DNA from: Mycolicibacterium canariasense
GTDB lineage: Bacteria; Actinomycetota; Actinomycetes; Mycobacteriales; Mycobacteriaceae
DNA: 64,000 nucleotides
Assembly: GCF_002101555.1 (NCBI RefSeq)
Contig: NZ_LQOL01000050.1
Span: forward strand, 107,427 to 171,426
Direction of reading: 5' to 3'
In this document: in pieces, positions 1 to 7,070 of the stretch
How positions within the stretch are numbered: position 1 is the first letter of the stretch
Layout: every line of letters begins with the position of its first letter
The notes under the pieces: model-generated
Seen by the model: the letters and a program-made list of their open reading frames with translations, nothing else
Databases searched by the model: none
Told to the model about the DNA's origin: nothing
Position numbers and translations under genes: made by a program

Positions 1-1178
1 TCGCCCGCGCCGACGTACGGGTACGGGCTCCTGAGAAGATCTTGCTCGGCGAACCGGGACAACCGGAAATCGGATTCCGGGATGCGCGGGTCGGCGCTGC
101 GCCCGTCCACCACCAGATCGGCGATCAACCGGCCGACGGCGGGGGCGATCTTGAAGCCGTGCCCGCTGAACCCGGCCGCCACGATGAGCCCGTCGATACC
201 GGTCGTCGAGATCACCGGATTCCAGTCCGGGGTGACGTCGTAGCACCCGGCGTAGCTGCCGGTGATCGCGGCGTCGGTGAAGCCCGGGAACCGGGTGCCG
301 ACCTTGTCGACGGTGACGTCGATGAACGCATCGGTGGCCCGGTTCAGGTAGTCGTCGGGGTCCGCGGTCTCGCCGTGGGCCAGATCGCTGTTGCCGAACA
401 GGATTTCGCCGCCCAGCTCGGGGCGCACGTACTGCAGCGAGACCAGATCGGAGAACACCGGCACCTTGCCGATGTCCAGGCCGGGGGCGATGGTGACGAT
501 CTGCTCGCGCACCACCTCGATCGGCACGTCCAGCCCGTACCGGGCCAGGAACGGCCGGGTCCACACTCCGGTGGCGACGACGACCGTGCCCGCCGCCACG
601 TCGGTGCCGTCGGCCAGCCGCACCCCGGTGACGCGACCGCCGTCGATGAGCAGGTCGGTGACGGTGGTGCCCTGCCGGACCCGGACGCCGGCCGCCCGTG
701 CCGACACCGAGAAGGCCTGTGCGGTCTGGTAGGCGTCGCCGTAGCCGCCGCGGGCCTCCCAGCCGAACGCCGCGAACGGTTCCAGATCGGCCCACGGCCA
801 CAGCGCGGCGACGTCGGCGCGGTCGATCTCCTCGGTCTGCACCCCGACGGCGCGTTGCGCGGCCAGGCTCTTGCGCAGGTTCTCGACATTGGGCTCACCG
901 ACGCCGACGACGTAGCCCGTCTGTCGGAAACCGATATCGGTCCCGAAGATCTCCTGCGCCTTCTCGAACACCTCCAGCCCCACCGTGGCCATCGCCGCCA
1001 GTGAACTGACCCCGTAGTGGCAGCGCACGATGCCGCTGGACTTACCCGTCATCCCCGATCCGACGGTATTGCGTTCGGCGACAAGGACATCGGTGATCCC
1101 GCGCTGGCTTAACGCCCAGGCGGCCGCCGCCCCTTCCAGCCCGCCGCCGACGATGACGACATCCGCGCTAATGCTCAT
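1..1178 (-). CDS. FAD-dependent oxidoreductase, sarcosine oxidase beta/DAO-like (3' end cut by window)
   Basis: Reading from the ATG at 1178 the frame stays open to the window edge (about 392 residues seen; the family is usually about 400), so only the last few codons are missing. The N-terminus has a dinucleotide-binding glycine motif (VVIVGGGLEG, residues 7-16), and the C-terminal part has the FAD-closing stretch with GFSGHGFKIAP, typical of the DAO superfamily (sarcosine, glycine and N-methyl amino acid oxidases). It starts 11 bp inside the end of the FMN glutamate-synthase-like gene, so it is translationally linked to that operon. Inference: it oxidises an N-methylated amino acid such as N-methylglutamate or sarcosine. 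It could equally be a stand-alone amino-acid oxidase. The exact substrate cannot be read from the sequence. Confidence 0.85.
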   Translation of the reverse strand, partial: MSISADVVIVGGGLEGAAAAWALSQRGITDVLVAERNTVGSGMTGKSSGIVRCHYGVSSLAAMATVGLEVFEKAQEIFGTDIGFRQTGYVVGVGEPNVENLRKSLAAQRAVGVQTEEIDRADVAALWPWADLEPFAAFGWEARGGYGDAYQTAQAFSVSARAAGVRVRQGTTVTDLLIDGGRVTGVRLADGTDVAAGTVVVATGVWTRPFLARYGLDVPIEVVREQIVTIAPGLDIGKVPVFSDLVSLQYVRPELGGEILFGNSDLAHGETADPDDYLNRATDAFIDVTVDKVGTRFPGFTDAAITGSYAGCYDVTPDWNPVISTTGIDGLIVAAGFSGHGFKIAPAVGRLIADLVVDGRSADPRIPESDFRLSRFAEQDLLRSPYPYVGAG

Positions 1179-2478
1179 GACCGGGAATCCAGTTCGTGCC
1201 GGCCAGCGGGACCCGCGCCATGGCGGCGGCTTCGATGGTGATCGCGACCAGATCCTCGGGCTCCAGGTGGGTGACGTGCGCCTTGCCGCACGCCCGGGCG
1301 ATGGTCTGGGCCTCCATGGTCAGCACCCGCAGATAGTTGGCCAGCCGGCGGCCGCCTTCGACCGAATCGAAACGGGCGGCCAGCTCCGGGTCCTGCGTGG
1401 TGATACCCGCAGGGTCACGACCGTCCTGGAAATCATCGTAGAAACCCGCTGCGCTGCCGAGCTTTTCGTACTCGGCGGCGTAGCGCGGGTGGTTGTCCCC
1501 GAGCGCGATCAGCGCCGCGGTGCCGATGGCCACCGCGTCCGCGCCCAGGGCCAGGGCCTTGGCGACGTCGGCGCCGGACCGGATGCCGCCACTGACGATC
1601 AACTGCACCCCGCTCGGCCCGCCGCGGTGCACACCGAGTTCCTGCAGCGCCTGCACGGCCTGCGGGATCGCGGCCAGCGTCGGGATCCCGACGTGCTCGA
1701 TGAACACCTCCTGGGTGGCCGCGGTGCCGCCCTGCATGCCGTCGACCACCACCACGTCGGCGCCGGCGTGCACGGCCAGTTTGACGTCGTAATAGGTGCG
1801 AGTCGCACCGACTTTGACGTAGATCGGCTTCTCCCAGTCGGTGATCTCCCGCAGCTCGTTGATCTTGATGGTGAGATCGTCCGGGCCGGTCCAGTCCGGG
1901 TGCCGGCATGCCGAGCGCTGGTCGATGCCCTCGGGCAGGGTGCGCATCCCGGCCACCCGCGGGGAGATCTTCTGCCCCAGCAGCATTCCGCCGCCGCCGG
2001 GCTTGGCGCCCTGACCCAGCACCACCTCGATGGCATCGGCCTTGCGCAGGTCGTCGGGATTCATCCCGTACCGCGACGGAAGATACTGGTACACAAGGTG
2101 CTTGCTCTGCCCGCGCTCCTCGGGGGTCATACCGCCGTCACCGGTGGTGGTCGACGTGCCGGCTTCGCTGGCGCCGCGGCCCAACGCCTCCTTGGCCGGG
2201 CCGGACAGCGCGCCGAAGCTCATGCCGGCAATGGTGACCGGAATATCCAGGTGCAGTGGGTGTTTGGCGTGCCGTCCGCCGAGCACCACGTCGGTGCCGC
2301 AGCGCTCCCGGTACCCTTCCAGCGGATAACGGGACATCGACGCGCCGAGGAACAGCAGGTCGTCGAAATGCGGCAGTGGGCGTTTGGCGCCCCAACCGCG
2401 GATGTCGTAGATACCGGTCTCGGCCGCCCGCTGGATATCGGCGATCGTGTTTCGGTCGAAGGTGGCGGATTCACGCAT
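1168..2478 (-). CDS. FMN-binding glutamate synthase-like subunit (MgsC/GlxD-like)
   Basis: 436 residues corresponding to the FMN/synthase barrel of glutamate synthase without the amidotransferase or GXGXG parts. Visible motifs are PVTIAGMSFGALSGPAKEAL (about 80-99), GDGGMTPEER, GQGAKPGGGGMLLGQK (about 155-170), and the FMN phosphate-binding region IVSGGIRSGADVAKALALGADAVAIGTAAL. Family knowledge: in methylotrophs and rhizobia this split subunit acts with a class II amidotransferase and a GXGXG subunit as N-methylglutamate synthase (MgsABC) or as the GlxBCD proteins. Its ATG shares one base with the stop of the GXGXG gene (TGATG), and its own end overlaps the FAD gene. The whole set is probably one transcript. 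The N-methylglutamate role is an inference from the gene set. Confidence 0.88.
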   Translation of the reverse strand: MRESATFDRNTIADIQRAAETGIYDIRGWGAKRPLPHFDDLLFLGASMSRYPLEGYRERCGTDVVLGGRHAKHPLHLDIPVTIAGMSFGALSGPAKEALGRGASEAGTSTTTGDGGMTPEERGQSKHLVYQYLPSRYGMNPDDLRKADAIEVVLGQGAKPGGGGMLLGQKISPRVAGMRTLPEGIDQRSACRHPDWTGPDDLTIKINELREITDWEKPIYVKVGATRTYYDVKLAVHAGADVVVVDGMQGGTAATQEVFIEHVGIPTLAAIPQAVQALQELGVHRGGPSGVQLIVSGGIRSGADVAKALALGADAVAIGTAALIALGDNHPRYAAEYEKLGSAAGFYDDFQDGRDPAGITTQDPELAARFDSVEGGRRLANYLRVLTMEAQTIARACGKAHVTHLEPEDLVAITIEAAAMARVPLAGTNWIPGHEH

Positions 2479-3167
2479 CAGTAGGCACTCGCATTGTCGA
2501 CGTGGAAGTGGTAGAGGGTCCGCGCCGATCCGTACCGGGTGTATTCGGCGGTGTCATCGGCATAGCCGGCCGCGGCGAGCAGTTCGGCCAGTTCGGCGTG
2601 GTGTTCGGGCCGCATCGGTTTGGCCACGCAATCGGCCCCGAGGGAGGCGACCTCGCCGCGCACGTAGAGCCGTGCTTCGTAGATCGAATCGCCAAGGGCT
2701 TCACCGGCATCGCCGCGTACCACCAGGCGCCCGGCTTGGGCCATGAACGCACTCATGTGACCGATGCTGCCACCGACCACGATGTCGACACCCTTCATCG
2801 AGATACCGCAGCGCGCCGCGGCGTCGCCCTCGATGACCAGCAGCCCACCGTGGGCGGTGGCCCCGGCCGACTGTGAGGCGTTGCCCTTCACCCGCACCGA
2901 CCCGCTCATCATGTTCTCGGCCACGCCGGTGCCGGCATTGCCGTCGATGGTGACGTGGGCGTGCTGGTTCATGCCTGCGGCGTAGTAGCCGACATGCCCT
3001 TCGACGGTCACCGTGATCGGCGCGTCGAGTCCGACGGCAACGTTGTGCGCGCCGTCGGGATGGGTGATGACGAACTCACCGGTCACACCCGGCTTGTGTA
3101 GTGCGGCATTGACCTCGCGCAGCGGCATGCCGTGCAGATCGAATCCCGTCAGGGTCACCTGGTCCAT
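2478..3167 (-). CDS. GXGXG-motif glutamate synthase-like subunit (MgsB/GlxC-like)
   Basis: 229 residues of regularly repeated glycine turns (for example GHVGYYAAGMNQ, GNAGTGVAENMMSG, GNASQSAGATAHGG, GGSIGHMSAFM, GDAGEALGDS), the right-handed beta-helix of the glutamate synthase C-terminal domain. The ATG at 3167 is chosen because the upstream extension of the frame runs back into the amidotransferase gene; the overlap is 13 bp. In glutamate synthase this domain is structural and helps form the ammonia tunnel between the glutaminase and FMN sites. As a separate protein it is found with an amidotransferase and an FMN subunit, exactly as here. No catalytic residues are expected. Confidence 0.87.
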   Translation of the reverse strand: MDQVTLTGFDLHGMPLREVNAALHKPGVTGEFVITHPDGAHNVAVGLDAPITVTVEGHVGYYAAGMNQHAHVTIDGNAGTGVAENMMSGSVRVKGNASQSAGATAHGGLLVIEGDAAARCGISMKGVDIVVGGSIGHMSAFMAQAGRLVVRGDAGEALGDSIYEARLYVRGEVASLGADCVAKPMRPEHHAELAELLAAAGYADDTAEYTRYGSARTLYHFHVDNASAY

Positions 3168-4024
3168 GCGTACACCACTTCCGGCTCGGGTTCCCAGATC
3201 TTGGCTTCTTCCACTCCCGGCAGGCCCGCCAGCGCGCGGTACTCGCTGGCCATGGCCACCCAGTTGGGCGTCTCGGCGATCACCGCCGGTTTGCATGCGA
3301 TGGCGTCGCGCACCACCGCGAAGGAGTCGCGGTTGGACACCAGCAGTGTGTAGAAGCCGTCGAACGTGGCGCACAGCTCCTTGAGTGCGCTCTCCACGTC
3401 CCGGCCCGCGGCCAGCTGTTCGGCCACGAATCGCGCGCCCACCTCGGTGTCGTTCTCACTGTCGAATTGAACTCCGGCCCTGCGGAGTTCGCGGCGAATG
3501 GTGGCGTGGTTGGCGAACGACCCGTTGTGCACCAGACATTGTTGCGGCCCCACGGTGTAGGGGTGGCAGCCCGACGGGGTGACCGCGGATTCGGTGGCCA
3601 TCCGGGTGTGCCCGACACCTTGCCAGCCCTGGGCCTTGGCCAGGCCCCACCCGTCGGTCAGCGCGCGCGGGTTGCCGACGCCCTTGAGCACCGCCAGGTC
3701 GGCACCGAACCCGGCCACCAACGCCTCGGGGTAGGCCGCCCGCACCCGCGCCAGCAGATCCTCGGAGGAGGTGTCGGCCGTCAGGAGATACGTCGAATCG
3801 GCCTGTACCACCGCAACATCGGGGCCCAGGTCGGGGGCCATCTCGATATCGGTGACCGATACGCAGCCCTTCCCCGGCGGCGACCACACCGGGTCGCCGT
3901 ATACGGCCACCCCGGCCGAATCCGAGCCGCGGTCGGCCATTTCACACAACATCCCGGTGAGCAGTTCACCCAGCCGGGGGTAGAGCTCCGGTGTGCGCAG
4001 GTGTAGCCCCACGATCCCGCACAT
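3155..4024 (-). CDS. class II glutamine amidotransferase domain protein (MgsA/GlxB-like)
   Basis: 289 residues beginning Met-Cys-Gly-Ile-Val-Gly, the Ntn-hydrolase start in which Cys2 becomes the N-terminal nucleophile after Met removal. Other class II landmarks are GHTRMATESAVTPSGCHPY (about 135-153), LVHNGSFANHATIRREL and SENDTEVGARFVAEQL. It lacks synthase domains, so it should supply ammonia or a methylamine-type group from a gamma-glutamyl amide to the FMN partner encoded downstream. It lies 19 bp downstream of the type III glutamine synthetase and overlaps the GXGXG gene. Family assignment is strong. Whether the donor is glutamine or gamma-glutamylmethylamide is not visible. Confidence 0.88.
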   Translation of the reverse strand: MCGIVGLHLRTPELYPRLGELLTGMLCEMADRGSDSAGVAVYGDPVWSPPGKGCVSVTDIEMAPDLGPDVAVVQADSTYLLTADTSSEDLLARVRAAYPEALVAGFGADLAVLKGVGNPRALTDGWGLAKAQGWQGVGHTRMATESAVTPSGCHPYTVGPQQCLVHNGSFANHATIRRELRRAGVQFDSENDTEVGARFVAEQLAAGRDVESALKELCATFDGFYTLLVSNRDSFAVVRDAIACKPAVIAETPNWVAMASEYRALAGLPGVEEAKIWEPEPEVVYAWTR

Positions 4025-4043
4025 AGGTTGTCTCCCTTTGTTT

Positions 4044-5348
4044 TCAGAAGGCGGTCAGATAGGAGTCGACCTCCCACGGCGCGACGGTGCCGTGGTAGGT
4101 GAAGAACTCTTCGCGTTTGATGCCGGCGAAATACGACGCGACGCCCGCACCCGCGGTGTCGAGCACCCCGGTGATCACCGCGTCGGTCTCCAACTCGTCG
4201 ACGGCGTGCAGCAACGTGGGCGGCAACGTCGACGGCCCCTGGGCGCCGACATCACCGGGGTCCAGGCTGCGCTTGATGCCGTCGATACCGGCCCCGAGCG
4301 CGGCCGCGATCGCCAGGTACGGATTGGCCGCGCCGTCGCCGCCGCGGAGTTCGACGCGCTGATTGTCCGGCACCCGGATGTAGTGGGTGCGGTCGTTGCC
4401 GCCGTAGCTCGGTTTGCGCGGCGCCCAGGATGCTCCCGAGGCGGTGCTGGTGGCGCCGGTGCGCTTGTAGGAGTTGACGGTGGGCGCGACGACGGCCTGC
4501 AACGCACAGGCGTGATCCAGGATGCCGCCGATGAATCCGTATGCGGTGTCGGACAATCCGAGGCCCCGGGCGTCCTGTTCGGCCGGGAACACCGGGGTGC
4601 CGGCGCTGGTCAGCGACAGGTGCAGATGCAGCCCGTTGCCGGTGCGATCGGCGAACGGTTTGGGCATGAAGGTGGCGACCATGCCGCGTTCGGCGGCGAT
4701 CATCGACAACAGGTAGCGCAGCGTGATCACCCGGTCGGCGGTGGTGAGGGCGTCGGCGAACTGGAAGTTCTGCTCGAACTGTCCGTTGCCGTCCTCGTGG
4801 TCGTTGGCGTAGTTGGACCAGCCCAGCGTGTTCATCGCGGTGGAGATCGCGGTGAGGTGGTCATACATCCGGGTGACGCCCCGTGCGTCGTAACAGGGTT
4901 GGGCCGCGGTATCGGCGGCGTCGGCGGTGACCAGGGTGCCGTCGGCCGCGCGGCGCAGCAGGAAGTACTCGACCTCCGCACCCACCCACGGCTCGAAGCC
5001 GGCGTCGGCCACCTGCTCGATGAGCCCCTTGAGGATGATCCGCGGCGCGTACGGCCACGGCTCGCCCTGAACGTGCGGGTCGCAATGCACCAGGGCCAAT
5101 CCCTCCTTGATGAACGGGATCGGGGTGAACGACGCCGGGTCGGGCAGGGCCATCAGGTCGGGGTCCTTGGGCTGTTGCCCCATGGCGCCGACGGCATACC
5201 CGGCGAAGCCGACCCCCTCGGTGGCCAGCTGGTCGACGGCTTCGACGGGAACCAGTTTGGCGCACGGCTTTCCGCGCAGGTCGACGAACAGGGCAAGGAT
5301 GAAGGTGGTACCGGATTGCTGGGCTTGGGTGGCTAGATCGGGCGGCAT
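4044..5348 (-). CDS. type III glutamine synthetase / gamma-glutamylmethylamide synthetase-like (GlnT/GmaS family)
   Basis: 434 residues, the normal length for the short type III group. Glutamine synthetase hallmarks are EPWVGAEVEYFLL (metal-binding Glu residues, about 120-132), the ATP-site segment GNGLHLHLSL (about 250-259), and NSYKR followed by the arginine-rich substrate region NQRVELRGGDGAANPYLAIAAAL. Members of this group ligate ammonia, methylamine or ethylamine to glutamate with ATP. Co-location with the three glutamate-synthase-like subunits and an ammonium transporter favours methylated-amine assimilation, but plain glutamine synthesis is possible. An AGGAG lies just before the ATG. 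A strong hairpin separates it from the upstream amt gene, so it may have its own promoter (TAAGAT near 5372-5377 on the minus strand is a weak -10 candidate). Confidence 0.88.
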   Translation of the reverse strand: MPPDLATQAQQSGTTFILALFVDLRGKPCAKLVPVEAVDQLATEGVGFAGYAVGAMGQQPKDPDLMALPDPASFTPIPFIKEGLALVHCDPHVQGEPWPYAPRIILKGLIEQVADAGFEPWVGAEVEYFLLRRAADGTLVTADAADTAAQPCYDARGVTRMYDHLTAISTAMNTLGWSNYANDHEDGNGQFEQNFQFADALTTADRVITLRYLLSMIAAERGMVATFMPKPFADRTGNGLHLHLSLTSAGTPVFPAEQDARGLGLSDTAYGFIGGILDHACALQAVVAPTVNSYKRTGATSTASGASWAPRKPSYGGNDRTHYIRVPDNQRVELRGGDGAANPYLAIAAALGAGIDGIKRSLDPGDVGAQGPSTLPPTLLHAVDELETDAVITGVLDTAGAGVASYFAGIKREEFFTYHGTVAPWEVDSYLTAF

Positions 5349-5417
5349 GACTGTCTCCTAATGGGAACCAGAGTATCTTACGGTGAAACTTCGATGGGCC
5401 AAAGAAAGCCCGGTGAC

Positions 5418-5446
5418 CAGCCGGCGCAGGAGCGCTGCGCCGGCTG
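5418..5446 (-). terminator. strong hairpin between amt and glutamine synthetase
   Basis: Perfect 12-bp arms (CAGCCGGCGCAG / CTGCGCCGGCTG) with a 5-nt loop in the spacer between two co-directional genes. There is no clear T-run. It could terminate or attenuate amt transcription before the glutamine synthetase genes. Confidence 0.65.
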
Positions 5447-5460
5447 GAGCCGGGTCCTGA

Positions 5461-5478
5461 TTGCTCCTCGCGTCCGCG
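5461..5478. repeat. solitary copy of the dispersed repeat core
   Basis: The 18-mer TTGCTCCTCGCGTCCGCG lies just downstream of the amt stop (minus strand). It is identical to the end of the tandem array at 12752-12769 inside the nitroreductase gene about 7.3 kb away. An exact 18-bp match at two unrelated loci suggests a dispersed repeat family. Confidence 0.75.
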
Positions 5479-5486
5479 GGTGTAGG

Positions 5487-6746
5487 TCAGGCGGACGCGA
5501 GCTCGTAGGCCGCGTCCCGGTGGACGTGGGTGTCGATGCCCTTCTCCTCTTCCTCGGGCGAGATGCGGATGCCGATCGTCTTCTTGATGGCGAAGGCGAT
5601 GACATACGCGATGACGAAGGAATAGGCCATGACCGCCGCGGCGGCGATCGCCTGCTTGGCCAGCTGGCCGAGGCCGCCGCCGTAGAACAGACCGTTGGTG
5701 GCATTGGGCATGGAATCGCTGGCCAGCAGGCCGATCATCAACGTGCCGATGACGCCACCGACGAGGTGCACGCCCACCACGTCCAGTGAGTCGTCGTAGC
5801 CGAACTTCTCCTTCAGCCCCACCGCGAATGGGCAGATGGCCCCGGCGACCAGGCCCAGGATGATCGCGCCGACCGGGGTGACCGCGCCACACGCGGGGGT
5901 GATGGCGACCAGGCCGGTGATGGCACCGGCCGCGGCGCCGACCCCGGTGACGTGACCGTCCTTGAACTTCTCGACGGCCAGCCAGGCCAGGGTGGCCGCG
6001 CAGGTGGCGACGAAGGTGGTGACCATGACGATGGCGGCCGAGTTGCCGGCGGCCAGGGCCGAACCGCCGTTGAACGCGTACCAGCCGGCCCACAGCAGCC
6101 CCGCGCCCAGCAGGGTCAGCGGGACGTTGTGCGGCTTGCGCAGCTGGCCCCAGTTGGCGGCCTTGCCGAGCACGATCGCGACCGCCAGCGCGGCCGCGCC
6201 GGCGTTGATGTGCACGGCGGTGCCGCCGGCGAAGTCGATGGCCTTGAGGCTGTTGGCGATCCAGCCGCCGACCGAGTCCTTGGTGACGACGCCGTCGAAG
6301 GCGAACACCCAGTGCGCGACCGGGAAGTACACCAGCACCGCCCACAAGGTGGCGAACAACATCCAGGCGCCGAATTTCATCCGGTCGGCCGCGGCGCCGG
6401 AGATGAGCGCGACGGTGATGGCCGCGAAGAGCGCCTGGAACAGCGCGAACAGGCTCACCGGCAAGCCGTTGATGGTGGTCTGCGATTCCAGGAGATCCTT
6501 CATGCCGGCGAACTCGGTGAGGCTGCCGACCAGGCCGGATTCGCCGATGGAGGTGCCGAAGGTCATCGAGAAGCCGAACAGCACCCAGAGCACGCCGACG
6601 ATGGCGACCGCACCGAAGGTCATCATCATCATGTTGGTCGAACTCTTCACGGAGACCATGCCTCCGTAGAACAGTGCGAGGCCGGGGATCATCATCGTGA
6701 GGCCGATGATGCAACAGAGCATGAATGCGGTGGTTCCGGTATCCAT
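5487..6746 (-). CDS. amt: ammonium transporter (Amt/MEP/Rh)
   Basis: 419 residues, a polytopic membrane protein with the Amt hallmarks: an N-terminal helix with MIPGLALFYGGMVS, the pore-lining FAFDGVVTKDSVGGWIANSLKAIDFAGGTAVHINAGAAALA (a conserved D-F-A-G-G-x-x-V-H-x-x-x-G pattern with the first pore histidine), and a later region DVVGVHLVGGVIGTL with the second pore histidine. The start is taken at the ATG at 6746, 6 nt after an AGGAG, rather than the upstream ATG that would leave no spacing. It carries NH4+/NH3 across the membrane. As I recall, the equivalent M. smegmatis amt-glutamine synthetase cluster is activated by GlnR under nitrogen limitation, consistent with the AC-N9-AC element in its leader. 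Confidence 0.95.
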   Translation of the reverse strand: MDTGTTAFMLCCIIGLTMMIPGLALFYGGMVSVKSSTNMMMMTFGAVAIVGVLWVLFGFSMTFGTSIGESGLVGSLTEFAGMKDLLESQTTINGLPVSLFALFQALFAAITVALISGAAADRMKFGAWMLFATLWAVLVYFPVAHWVFAFDGVVTKDSVGGWIANSLKAIDFAGGTAVHINAGAAALAVAIVLGKAANWGQLRKPHNVPLTLLGAGLLWAGWYAFNGGSALAAGNSAAIVMVTTFVATCAATLAWLAVEKFKDGHVTGVGAAAGAITGLVAITPACGAVTPVGAIILGLVAGAICPFAVGLKEKFGYDDSLDVVGVHLVGGVIGTLMIGLLASDSMPNATNGLFYGGGLGQLAKQAIAAAAVMAYSFVIAYVIAFAIKKTIGIRISPEEEEKGIDTHVHRDAAYELASA

Positions 6747-7070
6747 ATACATCTCCTGAGGGGGCGCGGCCGCCAGGCCGATCACTGGCAGTAGACGATG
6801 TTTCTGTTACGTAGACAGGATTGCCGTGTTGCCGCCGGGTAAATGACCGCCGCCGGTTCACTGGCACCCGACTCCCGCATCGTCTGTAAACGCCTCGTGT
6901 CCGGCGCGTAACGTTCCATTTGGAGTACTGCCATTTGGAAGTAACGGTGTTAGTTTCCTTGCGGCGGAGCAGATTCCGCCGCAGTGCCTCATCGCGTCGC
7001 CAGCGCCGTCCGAACGCGAATCCCTTATGAGTCGGCCGCTCCCGCACGGGACGCGGTGAGGAGACAACAC
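6747..7070. promoter_or_regulatory. divergent control region amt / NCS1 permease with GlnR-like elements
   Basis: This 324-bp spacer contains, on the minus strand, AC-N9-AC at 6812-6800 (AC GTAACAGAA AC), the minimal GlnR motif reported for mycobacteria, about 55 bp before the amt start. Further up are GTAAC at 6908-6912 and 6941-6945, exactly 33 bp (three 11-bp steps) apart, and GTTTC at 6953-6957, recalling GTnAC/GAAAC half-sites although the 7-bp gap is one too long. This part is visibly A/T-richer than its surroundings. A shared nitrogen-responsive control of both divergent genes is inferred. Confidence 0.5.

Noticed and set aside
5361..5378. GlnR site before glutamine synthetase
   Set aside because: AC pairs near TTTCACCGTAAGATAC are spaced 8, not 9 bp, and no GTnAC/GAAAC pair is seen.
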